A stretch of 64,000 bases of DNA, taken from the NCBI RefSeq assembly GCF_032118995.1, contig NC_092650.1, forward strand, positions 27,754,501-27,818,500. Direction: 5' to 3'. Position numbers and translations under genes: made by a program. Shown one piece after another: positions 1 through 11,075 of this stretch. How positions within the stretch are numbered: position 1 is the stretch's first letter; each line of letters opens with the position of its first letter. The DNA comes from Asterias amurensis (Eukaryota; Echinodermata; Asteroidea; Forcipulatida; Asteriidae). Below the pieces are notes generated by a model that was not told where the DNA came from, made no database searches, and was given only the letters and a program-made list of their open reading frames with translations.

Positions 1-600
1 TTGGATTTATGTGGAAATTATGACACAAAATTCAACTTTCCCATACGGTCAGTGAAGTATATTGCCTGCCAGACTTTAAAAAGAATGTACATGGTTACAC
101 TTATTGTAAACAAAGGTCACATGGTCTATACTTTCAAGTTTCAAGTATCAAGTATCAAGTTTCAAGTTGTTTAGTTGGTTATGAGGTTTCAAAATTTATA
201 GAAAAAGGAACACATGTTTTACTTTAGATACTTCATTCCTACCTTAATCTCAACTTGAAACACTCCCATGTATGGCAACATGTTAGGATAAATTGCCATC
301 GCTCGGAAATGAACTGCGTAAAAAAGAGAATGAACAAAATATATTCTTCATTTTTCAATGATTACTACAATAACACATTTCTTCAAGATGAGAAACCTTC
401 CCAATATTGGTATCAATTTCAGGAAAATTTGAACAAGCAAATTGTTGAAAAAAAATAAAGTAAATCCTTGCCATTTGATTGGAGGGTCATTGATGCTTTT
501 TTGTACCATTTAACATGGACTTTTGTCCAATGTTTTTGCACACTAGACCACACCAAGCGCTATATATCAGTAAATAAATAAAAGTATAATGAATAGGGTA
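1..600. other. AT-rich spacer with a short imperfect tandem repeat
   Basis: No gene is visible. Around 135-175 there is a short imperfect tandem run of TTTCAAG/TATCAAG heptamer-like units. The small open frames here have no recognisable motif. The segment runs up to the 3' end of the Penelope-like element. Confidence 0.6.
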
Positions 601-650
601 GATGGCCTTAGCTTTCGATCCAATCCGGACCTTCTTCAGAGGCATAAAAC
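601..650 (-). ncRNA. Hammerhead-ribozyme-like motif at the retroelement 3' end
   Basis: On the minus strand the core CTGAAGA (639-633) is followed by a 5-bp stem, GGTCC (631-627) with GGATC (621-617) and a five-base loop, then GAAA (616-613) and GCTA. Short flanking arms GCCT and AGGC can form stem I. This is the order of a minimal type I hammerhead. One extra A lies between the core and stem II. Penelope-like elements are known to carry such ribozymes. Activity of this copy is unknown. Confidence 0.45.
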
Positions 651-1159
651 AAGTACAAAGAAATGCATATCCATTTATAGAAAAAGAGGGGGGAAAGGGA
701 TTAATGGAAGGATTCAGAAAGAAGCGGGAAAATAACAGCCAATCAAAGTTTCTATTTCAGAAACTATATTGGTGGCTATGAACCAATAGGAGTAAAGTGG
801 CCAGGACAAAAGATGTTTAGAATGAAAGGATGGGTTACTGGACCATAAAAGTGGTAAATGTATTGTTCGATAACAATGCATGGAAACATGAAAGAGTAGA
901 ATTAGAGAGCAAGTTGCATCATGATGCAACTAAGAATGGTCAATTAACAAAGAATAGCAAGATCAAAGGTAGGATGGTATTAAAAATAGGTATGAAGGAC
1001 CTGTGGAAAAAAGGGGGGGGTTACTTACATGAGATAGTTATAGTATCAAATTTATAAGAACAACTTTAACAAAATTAATTTATACTTTATTTACAGAATA
1101 TATACAACATATAAGTTCTCACTAGGCAGAAGTGAAGTGGAGGGTAATGGGAAGTTATT

Positions 1160-1521
1160 TAACACCAGTGTTTATGTTTAGTCCAAAGGGTTTGACTGTC
1201 TTGAGTTGGTGAATCCAGTGTGATTCTCTATGCTTGCGGTGTGTGTCATTACCATTGCAATTGCATCAATCACCAGAAGTTCAACATCATTAACACTATG
1301 ATTGGGGCTGTTGAAGTGGATAGAGACTGGGTACGGTTTCTTGGTCTTAAGAAAGAGACATGATTCGCAAAGCGAAGACTAAGTTTGGTTTTAGTCTCTC
1401 CCACATATTGTAGCCCACATCTCTTACATGATATGACATAGACTACATTAGATGTGCTACATTCGGAGTCAGTCATGTCAGTCTTAATGTTGTATGAAGA
1501 GCCAGTGGTACGACTCTTCAC
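1160..1521 (-). pseudogene. GIY-YIG endonuclease domain of the Penelope-like element
   Basis: The minus-strand frame contains NVVYVISCKRCGLQYVGET, which matches the GIY-YIG core of Penelope-like elements, followed by LSLRFANH. Downstream the homology switches frame twice: PVSIHFNSPNHSVNDVELL is in one frame and DTHRKHRESHWIHQLKTV in another. The nuclease is therefore broken. In live elements this domain nicks the target DNA for insertion. Its position after the reverse transcriptase supports one element rather than two. Confidence 0.85.
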
Positions 1522-1624
1522 CTTTAAGTGAGGGCTTAATGTACAGACACGTTTTGCATTTGGAACGGGTGCATTTGGAACGGGTACATTTGTGACAGCC
1601 CAGTATATCTGTCGAGGGTTCTGT

Positions 1625-2815
1625 TCAGACTGTACCTGGGGGAAGTTTGCCCCTGACTAAGATGTCGCCAAGGTTCTTAGGGCGGCGGAATGCAACCATG
1701 GGAACCTCAGGGATTGCTGAGTGTAACTTGTTGGAGGAGTGAAGGATATTCATGTTATTATTGAGGATTGAGGAACGTTTGGGTAGTTTGGGGTGGGAGG
1801 TGGTGACCAAGGCAACTCTATTGGTAGGTGCTTTTTTGGCTCCCGTGTTGGTCAACAGAGTATGACGAGGTACATTGAAAGCCCTGTTGATTGCAGGTTG
1901 GACCCTGCGTTCGCTGTGACCCCTAGATACAAGGTGTTTCTTTAGCTGTGATGAGCGCCTCTTGTACAGGGTATCTGTGGAACAGATATGTCTGATACGT
2001 AAGGCCTGACGGTAAGCAATTGCCTTCTTACAGTGACTAGGGTGACAACTGTTGGAGAGAAGCTACTGGTGGGTGTCGGTGGGTTTACTGTAGACATCTG
2101 TGACAATGCCATTAGGGGATTTGGTTATTGTAACATCTAGAAAATTCACACTGGTGAGAGAGTATTCGGTAGTGAACTTTATGGTGGGGCGAAATGAGTT
2201 TATATGGTTAATAAATTCATCCAAGCTGTCTTGGCCACCACACCAGATGGAGAAAATGTCATCAATAAATCTCCACCAAACTAGTGGTCAGTTGGGGGCG
2301 GAGGACAGGAGTCTGTCCTCCAACTGAGACATGAATAGGTTAGCATATGAGGGTGCCATTTTGGTACACATGGCAGTACCCTGTACCTGTAGAAAATGCC
2401 TGTCAGAAAATGTGAAATTATTCTTCATTAGAATGTGGCTCATGAGTTCCTTAATATGACTCACTGAGGGGCGGGACTGATTACTAGCATTGAGGGCAGA
2501 GAAACATGCACTCATGCCTTCATGATGGGGTATGTTAGTATACAGGGATGAAACATCTAAAGTAACCAGAAAAGCAGAGTCAGGTATTTGGTGCTTGACC
2601 TCATCTAGTTTGTGGAGAAAGTCTTTGGTATCCTTGATGAAGGAAGGAATCCGGCAGACTAAGGGTTTGAGAAAGCTATCAACAAACTCAGAAATGCGCT
2701 CTGTGGGTCTACCATTCCCAGATACAATAGGTCTCCCCGAGTTATTGGGCTTTTGTATCTTGGGTAGAAGGTAGAACCTTACTGTACGCGGGGTCATGTG
2801 GGAGAAGATAGTTAA
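1625..2815 (-). pseudogene. Penelope-like reverse transcriptase, frameshifted
   Basis: The first part (2815-2288) contains FYLLPKIQKP, GRPIVSGNG and FLVTLDVSSLYTNIPH, the conserved palm and finger blocks of Penelope reverse transcriptases, then TAMCTKMAPSYANLFM. After a frame change near 2288 the next block reads WWRFIDDIFSIW, which carries the catalytic Asp-Asp pair, followed by VNFLDVTI. An in-frame TAG follows the block TDTHQ. The reading then continues through RRSSQLKKHLVSRGHS to a stop at about 1625. The N-terminal part of the polymerase is missing. Once it would have copied element RNA into the genome; this copy cannot. Confidence 0.88.
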
Positions 2816-2977
2816 GTGTACATGTATCTTTCTCAAATAATAAATAAATAAAAAAATACAAATAAACAGGATGCCAAAACACAATCTTGTACAGTTTGTA
2901 TATTCTTAGACACTGTAATTTTATCCTGTTGGCTTTTTTGCCCATATTTAGAAAATTGTGTTTGAATTTGAGCCTCT

Positions 2978-3340
2978 CTCTTTAAGGCACTGGGCACTAT
3001 CGATAAATACTTGAGCTGATGTATCCAAAACATTGTGCATGTTGTGAGAAACAACTTCCTCTGAAGGAATCCATTTTTCTAGAAATTTTCTTTTTTTGCG
3101 CTAATTTCTCACTCAAATAACGAAAGACTTCAGCTGAAGCCTTTTATTATGCATCTGAAAGCACAGTTATGCAACTAGGGTGGTTTTTTTTTTCATTAAT
3201 CCCTTACAAATTCGATGACCAACTGGGCCTAAATTTTCACAGGTTTGTTATTTGATGCATATTATGTTGGGATACACCAAGTGAGAATACTGGTCTAAGA
3301 TAGTTACCAAAGGTGTCCAGTGCCTTTAAGCTGATGCTTA
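2978..3340 (-). repeat. ~390-bp inverted-repeat element, family A (divergent copy)
   Basis: A diverged copy of the commonest repeat in the window. It starts with TTTAAGGCACTGGGCACTAT and ends near GGTGTCCAGTGCCTTTAAG, so the ends are inverted copies of each other. Internal landmarks shared with other copies are the stretches around CATTGTG..GAGAAAC, GCATCTGAAAGCACA and TTTTCACAGGTTTGTTATTT. No coding capacity; a non-autonomous DNA element is likely. Confidence 0.8.
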
Positions 3341-3382
3341 AACCCATAAATTTATTAGATTTGAGTTGTCTTATTTCTTTAC

Positions 3383-4990
3383 CTGTTTGACCTGGCTTGT
3401 AGATTGCCTTGTCACTCTGTACCAAGATAGCGAAACTACTCGAAGAATAATGCAGGTACTTAATCTGACTAAATATCAGACCTCCACTGCCTTCTATTTG
3501 AAGCTTGAAACGGTTCACTGTAAGATGCTCAGGAACCTAAACATTTACACAGAAATCTTGCCCTTAACCTTAAATATCTTTATACGATAGCAAGATTAAT
3601 TTCACACTTTAACTGTCATAAAATATCAATTCATTTGCATTGAAATAACCTGACGACTGACGACTGACAACATTCATTAAGGTTCTTCTTATAAAGAGTA
3701 CATTCTGAATCTCATTTCTGCTTTGAATTACTTTGTTTTGCTTTTCTTTTATAACAACATTCCTGTTACAAAGAGAAGAAATCTTGCCAGTAAAAGCAAT
3801 CTTATTAGTATGGGAGTCGTCTACCTTTTTCTGCTTCTGTTTAGAAAATTTGGCATCTTAGCGAAACAAAATCCATAAAAATTGACTGTTTTTTTTTATC
3901 ACAGGTTGGTGCTTTTAGCAGTACTTCTCTTGACATCACAATTAAATTTATCTTATTTCGACTTCTTGTATGTTAATATCTCGTATCAATTGCAAATCCA
4001 AATAGTAGTGATAAAAATAGAACAATTTCTTGTTTTGCTTATTTCAAATCACGAGCGCCCTCACGTTGTCGAATAAAGTACAAATTGCCTATTATTTCCA
4101 AATATTTGTCATATATTACTTTTTACCACTAGTTAACACGGACTACATTTGTAAACATTTTCTGCTTGAAACAATTCAGCTGCTCGGGTTGTGTCTGATG
4201 GTACAACCTTACATGTATGTAGAACTAAACTGTGTGAACAAATAATCGTTTCACAGACTGGCATTGTTTACTTATCATTCAAAACCACAGCTTTGATGAT
4301 GCCGAATGGTTAGACAGTAGGAGTGTATTTCAAACGGTTGTTGCAGTAAGATATTATTTCAAGGGGCTGTTTTTATTACAAATTAGTAACTGCTAAATTA
4401 CTCTTCACATCATACGTTTGTAACACCCTACCTGAATAGTCATCATAGAGGTTGCTCCTGGAGCAAATGTCTCCGATGCTGTGGCAACATTCTCCATGCT
4501 CCTTCCTTCTTTCAAAATGGTGGCCGTAACCATGACATCACTTGCTGCTTCCAAAATAGACACACTCATAGTGAAGGGCAGTCCAGCATGGATTGTATTG
4601 GGAGCAAGGATGATGTACGTCCTAATAGCAGAAGGGAAGGGTGCTAGTTTTAGATGAGTGTCTTGCATGCAATAATGGAAAGACTCAAACCCGCTCCATA
4701 CTTAATAATACTAATAAACAATAATGAAAACACTGACTGTTGAGATGATCATAAAGTCTGAGTAGGGGAATAATTGGTAAACAAGTTCAGATTAATAAGC
4801 AGGAGATTGACATGCTTTGAAGGTGTAGGAAAGAATTTGACCTCTTGTGATTTTCTGGTGCTTCAGTAGCCAATGGTTCATGCTGAGCCAAAGCTCCATG
4901 GATGCAGAGTGCTGCAAGGCACAGCAGCCATAAACTCACTGGTACTTCTCTCATCCTGGTTCCCACCAAAAGGAGCTTTAGTTTCGAAAT
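3383..4990 (-). CDS. CD109/alpha-2-macroglobulin-like thioester protein, N-terminal exons
   Basis: Three minus-strand exons are visible. Exon 1 (4990-4842) follows a pyrimidine-rich acceptor and starts coding at ATG 4954. It encodes a signal peptide, MREVPVSLWLLCLAALC..., and then QHEPLATEAPENHK. Exon 2 (4621-4432) joins in phase and gives RTYIILAPNTIHAGLPF, the first macroglobulin (MG1) domain with its usual opening. Exon 3 (about 3517-3383) encodes FKLQIEGSGGLIFS and then ILVQSDKAIYKPGQT, the family hallmark at the MG1/MG2 border, and ends at a GT donor exactly there. The family comprises large secreted or GPI-linked protease-binding and complement-like proteins with a later thioester. The bait region and thioester are not in the window and must lie beyond position 1. 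Exon 2 ends in phase 0 but exon 3 needs one preceding base, so a short exon is unaccounted for between them. The upstream acceptor implies a 5' UTR exon above the satellite. Confidence 0.75.
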
Positions 4991-5019
4991 CTGCAAGATA
5001 AGAAGATAGAAATAGTGAG

Positions 5020-7395
5020 TAGTCAGATGGAGCACAGAGTACAGTGCTCCATGACTGGGGGCCCTGGGGCCAGCCTAAGGCAGTATCCATGGTGCGCTTG
5101 AAGCTAGCATAGGGAGTGCAGAATACAGCACTTCAAACCTAAGGGCCCAGGGGACAGCCTTAGGGCAGTATCCATGGTGCGCTTGAAGCTAGCATAGGGG
5201 GTGCAGAATACAGCACTTCAAACCTAAGGGCCCAGGGGACAGCCTTAGGGCAGTATCCATGGTGCGCTTGAAGCTAGCATAGGGGGTGCAGAATACAGCA
5301 CTTTAAACCTAAGGGCCCAGGGGACAGCCTAAGGGCACTGGTGCGCTTGAAGCTAGCAGAGGGGGTGCAGAATACAGCACTTCAAACCTAAGGGCCCAGG
5401 GGACAGCCTAAGGCAGTTGTGCATTAAGATACATAGCATAGGGAGCACAGAGTACAGTGCTCCATGGCTGGGGCCAAGGCGCCAGCCTAAGGCAATATCC
5501 ATGGTGCGCTTGAAGCTAGCAGAGGGAGTGCAGAATACAGCACTTCAAACCTAAGGGCCCAGGGGACAGCCTAAGGCAGTTGTGCTTGAAGATAGCATAG
5601 GGAGCACTGAGTACAGTGCTCCATGACTGGGGGCCCTGGGGCCAGCCTAAGGCAGCATCCATGGTGCGCTTGAAGCTAGCATAGGGAGTGCAGAATACAG
5701 CACTTCAAACCTAAGGGCCCAGGGGACAGCCAAAGGGCAGTATCCATGGTGCGCTTGAAGCTAGCATAGGGGGTGCAGAATACAGCACTTTAAACCTAAG
5801 GGCCCAGGGGACAGCCTTAGGGCAGTATCCATGGTGCGCTTGAATCTAGCATAGGGAGTGCAGAATACAGCACTTCAAACCTAAGGGCCCAGGGGACAGC
5901 CTAAGGCAGTTGTGCATTAAGATACATAGCATAGGGAGCACAGAGTACAGTGCTCCATGGCTGGGGCCAAGGGGCCAGCCTAAGGCAGTATCCATGGTGC
6001 GCTTGAAGCTAGCATAGGGAGTGCAGAATACAGCACTTCAAACCTAAGGGCCCAGGGGACAGCCTAAGGCAGTTGTGCTTGAAGATAGCATAGGGAGCAC
6101 AGAGTACAGTGCTCCATGACTGGGGGCCCTGGGGCCAGCCTAAGGCAGCATCCATGGTGCGCTTGAAGCTAGCATAGGGAGTGCAGAATACAGCACTTCA
6201 AACCTAAGGGCCCAGGGGACAGCCAAAGGGCAGTATCCATGGTGCGCTTGAAGCTAGCATAGGGGTGCAGAATACAGCACTTTAAACCTAAGGGCCCAGG
6301 GGACAGCCTTAGGGCAGTATCCATGGTGCGCTTGAAGCTAGCATAGGGAGTGCAGAATACAGCACTTCAAACCTAAGGGCCCAGGGGACAGCCTAAGGCA
6401 GTATCCATGGTGAGCTTGAAGCTAGCATGGGGGTGCAGAATAGAGCACTTCAAACCTAAGGGCCCAGGGGACAGCCTAAGGGCAGTATCCATGGTGCGCT
6501 TGAAGCTAGCATAGGGGGTGCAGAATACAGCACTTCAAACCTAAGGGCCCAGGGGACAGCCTAAGGGCACTGGTGCGCTTGAAGCTAGCAGAGGGGGTGC
6601 AGAATACAGCACTTCAAACCTAAGGGCCCAGGGGACAGCCTAAGGGCACTGGTGCGCTTGAAGCTAGCAGAGGGGGTGCAGAATACAGCACTTCAAACCT
6701 AAGGGCCCAGGGGACAGCCTAAGGGCACTGGTGCGCTTGAAGCTAGCAGAGGGGGTGCAGAATACAGCACTTCAAACCTAAGGGCCCAGGGGACAGCCTA
6801 AGGCAGTTGTGGATTAAGATACATAGCACAGGGAGCACAGAGTACAGTGCTCCATGACTGGGGGCCAAGGGGCCAGCCTAAGGCAGTTTCCATGGTGCGC
6901 TTGAAGCTAGCAGAGGGGGTGCAGAATACAGCCTTCAAACCTAAGGGCCCAGGGGACAGCCTAAGGGCACTGGTGCACTTGAAGCTAGCAGAGGGGGTGC
7001 AGAATACAGTACTTCAAACCTAAGGGCCCAGGGGACAGCCTAAGGCAGTTGTGGATTAAGATACATAGCATAGGGAGCACAAAGTACAGTGCTCCATGAC
7101 TGGGGGCCCTGGGGCCAGCCTAAGGCAGTATCCATGGTGCGCTTGAAGCTAGCATAGGGAGTGCAGAATACAGCACTTCAAACCTAAGGGCCCAAGGGAC
7201 AGCCTAAGGCAGTTGTGGATTAAGATACATAGCATAGGGAGCACAGAGTACAGTGCTCCATGAGTGACTTAGGGGACAGCCTAAGGCAGTATCCATGATG
7301 TGATTGAAGCTAGCATATGGAGTGCAGAATACAGCACTTCAAACTAAGGGCCCAGGTGAACGCTTAAGGCAGTATCCATGATGCCCTTGAAGCAT
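5020..7395. repeat. Satellite array of 85-bp units with higher-order structure
   Basis: About 28 tandem units share CTTGAAGCTAGCATAGGG, TGCAGAATACAGCACTT and CTAAGGGCCCAGGGG. Successive GCTTGAAGCT sites at 5181 and 5266 give a period of 85 bp. A second, diverged unit type with GAGTACAGTGCTCCATG recurs about eight times. A block around 5455 repeats near 5955, so a higher-order repeat of about 500 bp is present. Some units are shortened. The array lies directly upstream of the coding start exon of the thioester-protein gene, probably in its first intron or promoter region. Confidence 0.95.
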
Positions 7396-8240
7396 TTGTC
7401 TAATTTTTCCCCTTTTTTCTTCTGTTGTTTTCTCTGTTGTTGGTTTCTGTGAGTCGTGTTCTACTTGCTTTTAAAACATTTTTTTCATTAAATGGGGGTT
7501 CAATGGTTACATTTGCAGTTTTTATGTACTTAATTTCCGAAAGATTATATTTTAATGTAAATGGGAAAAAAATACAGGTCTCCAACTTTAGGTTAAAATG
7601 GTGTAAAAATGCCACCAGGATTCCCCTTCAATTAAATATTGAATAAATTTACATTTTACCTTTGACATTTTACCCTAAAATCTTTTAAAACGTAATTGGA
7701 GGCGGTGGAAAATAAGGGCATCACAAAAATCTGCTCCTTGTGGAGCCTCTCTAAGTTTGAAATAAATTGGACTTTATCTCAAATGAAAGTCACTCTCCTC
7801 ATTAATTTGCAAAATTCATTTCCTTTTAAATCCCCCTAGTTTTACTGATAGGAACTACTCCTTGTCATCATCAGCAAGAACTAAACCATGCAATAGACCT
7901 CATTAACGTGTTAACTGTTAGGTAATTAGAGAATTGTATAAATCAAGTGTTTCTTATATCTTCACACAGACCCAATTTTATTACGCATCTGGCATCTGGA
8001 CATCAATTGTCAAAGATCATGTTGAGCCCTTTTCACATGGTGATATACATACATGTTCATGTAGCAAAGTGGTTTTAATAGCAAGGCTCCATTGCTTTTC
8101 TAGCATGGTCCCGAAATTTTACAAAAAGCACATCATATGAAAGGACAACAACCTTTATACTGTCAATAAAAGATGGCAAATTTGAGATGATTTAGTCTAT
8201 ATGACTAAAATTTAAAAAAACAGTCAAAAAGTCAATTTTG
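7396..8240. other. AT-rich spacer, nothing recognised
   Basis: The sequence between the satellite and the next family A element has only short open frames without motifs or matching splice sites. I see no RNA gene or repeat boundary in it. Confidence 0.6.
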
Positions 8241-8244
8241 CATT

Positions 8245-8637
8245 TAAAGACATTGGACACTAGGCCTAATGGTATTGTCAAAGACCAGTTTTCTCAATTG
8301 GTGTATCTCAACATAAAATAACAAGCCTGTGAAAGTTTTGGCTCAATCGGTCATCGAAATTGCAAGATAATTAAAGAAAAAACACCTTTGTCACAAGTTG
8401 TGTGCTTTCAGATGCTTGATTTCGAGACCTCAAATTCTAAACTTGAGGTCTCAAAATCTGAGGTCGTGGATTCAAATTCGTGGAAATTACTTCTTTCTCG
8501 AAAACTATGTCACTTCACAGGGAGCCGTTTCTCACGATGTTTTATACTACCAAACCTCTCCCCATTACTTGTTACCAGATAAGTTTTTATGCTAATAATT
8601 ATTTTGAGTAATTACTTATAGTGTCCATTGCCTTTAA
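8245..8637 (+). repeat. ~390-bp inverted-repeat element, family A
   Basis: A copy in the opposite orientation to the 2978 copy. It begins TTTAAAGACATTGGACACTA and ends AGTGTCCATTGCCTTTAAA. The middle holds an internal inverted repeat around TTTCGAGACCTCAA and TTGAGGTCTC, also seen in the other copies. Confidence 0.85.
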
Positions 8638-8847
8638 AATAGATAACTATTAACTAACCTCAGAAATACAAAGAAATATAATTATGTCCATGCAGAAAGA
8701 ATAATCCCTAATACAATAACATCTAAGATTCCAACTTGGGAGATAAAAACTGATGAAAAAAGTTTTCCATCATAACCCATTTCTCTGGAGTGAAATGACT
8801 CTCAAAATACTTTATTAACAAATGCTGATTAGTCTTTTAACCAATAT

Positions 8848-9290
8848 TCATAAATACCACAGACAGTTTCTCTACTCCTTTTGGTGGAGAGCACGTCACA
8901 TGGATGTGCATAAACCTTTTGTTAATGCACATTGGAGCTTCCGCGTGTCGGGTGCGCAAGATTATAAGGCGACTGCAATTCATAGCTATCAGCGCGTAAT
9001 CAGCACGTACACACAACCAACGCGCATCAAACAGATTCTTCACAAAGTTTTGGTAAAAAATATTTCAAACCTCGAATTTTCAATTGTTAAAGTGTCTATA
9101 ACTATCTTTTTTGACGTTTTTTTTAACAAAAGGGCATTTATGAATGGGAATAAAAGAGTAATTGACTCGTTCTTCAACGTCCGTTTAAAACCTTGCAGGG
9201 TCGTTGCCGTGTGATAAAGGACATGGCCGCCGACCCTGCCGGCTTTAAACTACAGTGAAAGAACTCATCACTACCCCTTTATTCCCTTAG
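8848..9290. repeat. Dispersed repeat, family B
   Basis: Shares CATAAATACC-CAGACAGTTTCTCTACTCC, GGAGAGCACGTCAC, CTTCCGCGTGTCGG, TCATAGCTAT and GACCCTGCCGGCTTTAAA with the copy at 24213-24510, in the same order. Both end in a run like CTACCC-TTTATTCC. It is CpG-richer than its surroundings. No protein is encoded. Confidence 0.75.
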
Positions 9291-10138
9291 TTTTTATTGC
9301 AATTATCTTTAAGAGTGATTACCAAATGTTTCCCTGGAATTTGCCAGGTTTAACATTTAATGACTTAAGTGTGAAAATGTCATCAACATTTCCTAGGATT
9401 TTCCTGGGAAATATTTAGTTTGAAAGGAACATAATGTAGTATCATGTAACAAATTAATGATCAGTTGATCAGATATTCAGATGTCCCAATGATTTCTAAG
9501 GGATATCGTCAATCCACACAGCTTTGATATTAGAAGGGATAAAAATAAACAGTTCAAAAACTAAAAGCTTGATACACATACAGCAAATCTGATTCTGAAA
9601 TGCTACCATTCAAACTAAATTGTTTGTACAATGAAGTGAAAAGTACAATTACTAAACAATTATTTGTTATTCTCATGTTTTAAAAAGTGGCACTTAGTTT
9701 GACATTTCTAAACATTGGCTATAAATCAAATAAAAAAGGATTAAAAAATATAGCAAACGACCTAACCTCACTAGAACAAAATAAATTAAACCAGTTTTAA
9801 AAAGACTAAAAGCACAAGAGGTAAAATACATAAAACTTTGAATACAGTAAGACAATAGGGCTGAAAGCCAATCATTACAAATACACAACAAATGCCAATC
9901 AGCAATTAAGAAGGAACCGTACTGAGCTATAAAATGTATGGTGTTCATAAGGCTAAGGCAAAGTGAAATAAAATAAAAACAGTTGATTGCCAAGTTATCC
10001 CAAAAAGAGAAGAATGAGTGCTTTTTATTTTTGTTTGTTGTCATTTCTTTTAAAGGAGACCACCAACCATTCTAATTTAGACTGGCAACAAATTTTTCAG
10101 TTTAAAGTCAACGCTTTCTTAAAAATGTAGTTTACACG
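9291..10138. other. AT-rich spacer, nothing recognised
   Basis: No gene or structured repeat is recognised. The longest open frame (minus strand, about 9694-10044) is a hydrophobic, low-complexity translation of AT-rich DNA and is not supported as coding. Confidence 0.6.
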
Positions 10139-11075
10139 TCTTAAAGACAGTGGACACTATTGGTAATTGTCAAAGACTAGTCTTCACAGTTGGTGTATCT
10201 CAGCATATGCATGATAAAATAACAAACCTGTGAAAATTTGAGCTCAAATGGGCGTCGAAGTTGCGAGATAATAACGAAAGAAAAAACACCCTTGTCACAC
10301 GAAGTTGTGTGCTTTCTGATGCTTGATTTCGAGACCTCAAATTCTAAACTTGAGGTCTCAAAATCAAATTCATGGAAAATTACTTCTTTCTCAAAAACTA
10401 CGTCACTTTAGAGGGAGATGTTTTTCACAATGTTTTATATTATAACACCCCTTGCAAGTATTCTGCCTGCTCATTGGTTTAGAGCGCGTCACATGACATG
10501 TCTTAGTTTTGCTAGACGACGGCCGTGTGATAGTGCGTCGGTTTGCCATGCGCTAGTCCGAAGACTAGCACACGGCGCCGTGCGCTAGTCCGACAGACTA
10601 GCACACGGCGTGCAGTACCCAGACGTCCGTTGCGTGTACGAGGATCATAAATTAATAGTCTGTAATCATTTCGGATTGCACGACACTACATGCAACACAG
10701 TAAGTAAAAGTGTTTGCAATCTGTATTCGCGTCGTCCGTGGATTGTAGCATTCAGGTCTGTAACTTAATAATAATAGTACAGTATTTAGAAATGTTTGGG
10801 GTGTTATAAAACAAATATTGACTGCTTTTACTCGTGCCATGGTTAAAAACTATGACTCCCTCGGTGATCCCCGGAGCGTTCTATTTTCCCTCGGCTTCGC
10901 CTTGGGAAAACAGAACGCTCTGGGGATCACCTCGGGAGTCATAGTTTTAACCATAGCACTCGAAGCAGTCAATATTTGTATACTATCAACCTCTCCCCAT
11001 TACTAGTAATCAAGAAAGGTTTTATGATGATAATTATTTTGAGTAATTAATTACCAATTGTCCACTGCCTTTAAA
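10139..11075 (+). repeat. Family A element split by a nested insertion
   Basis: The left part (10139-10440) carries TTAAAGACAGTGGACACTAT through to the conserved CACAATGTTTTATA. The right part resumes at 10980 with CTATCAACCTCTCCCCATTA and ends at CCACTGCCTTTAAA near 11075. In intact copies these two parts are contiguous. About 540 bp of foreign sequence has therefore been inserted, and it marks the borders of the inserted element. Confidence 0.8.
10441..10979. repeat. Nested element with a long palindromic tail (family C, copy 1)
   Basis: The inserted unit starts TATAACACCCC and ends CAATATTTGT. An inverted copy of its start, GGGGTGTTATA, lies inside at 10798-10808. The rest (10811-10979) is one near-perfect palindrome with arms of about 84 bp and a TTC centre near 10896. 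Two 32-34-bp direct repeats near 10537-10604 each contain the small hairpin CTAGTC..GACTAG. A second family copy lies at 16738-17147. Confidence 0.75.

Larger units (their letters stand above)
600..2815 (-). mobile_element. Degraded Penelope-like retroelement (RT + GIY-YIG)
   Basis: Read on the minus strand, this stretch encodes in order the reverse transcriptase of a Penelope-like element, its C-terminal extension and a GIY-YIG endonuclease. This is the domain order of the Penelope/Neptune class. The copy is 5'-truncated at about 2815, where the reading starts just before the block FYLLPKIQKP. It is dead: a frame change near 2288, an in-frame stop near 2065 and a frame change inside the GIY-YIG part near 1300 all interrupt it. 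A hammerhead-like fold lies at its 3' end. It sits downstream of, or in an intron of, the thioester-protein gene on the same strand. Confidence 0.88.

Noticed and set aside
5020..7395. Regular repeat considered as a CRISPR array
   Set aside because: Units are contiguous 85-bp monomers without unique spacers, in a eukaryotic intron-containing context; this is a satellite.
8822..9214. 130-residue plus-strand frame
   Set aside because: It lies within dispersed repeat family B and is not conserved in the copy at 24213.
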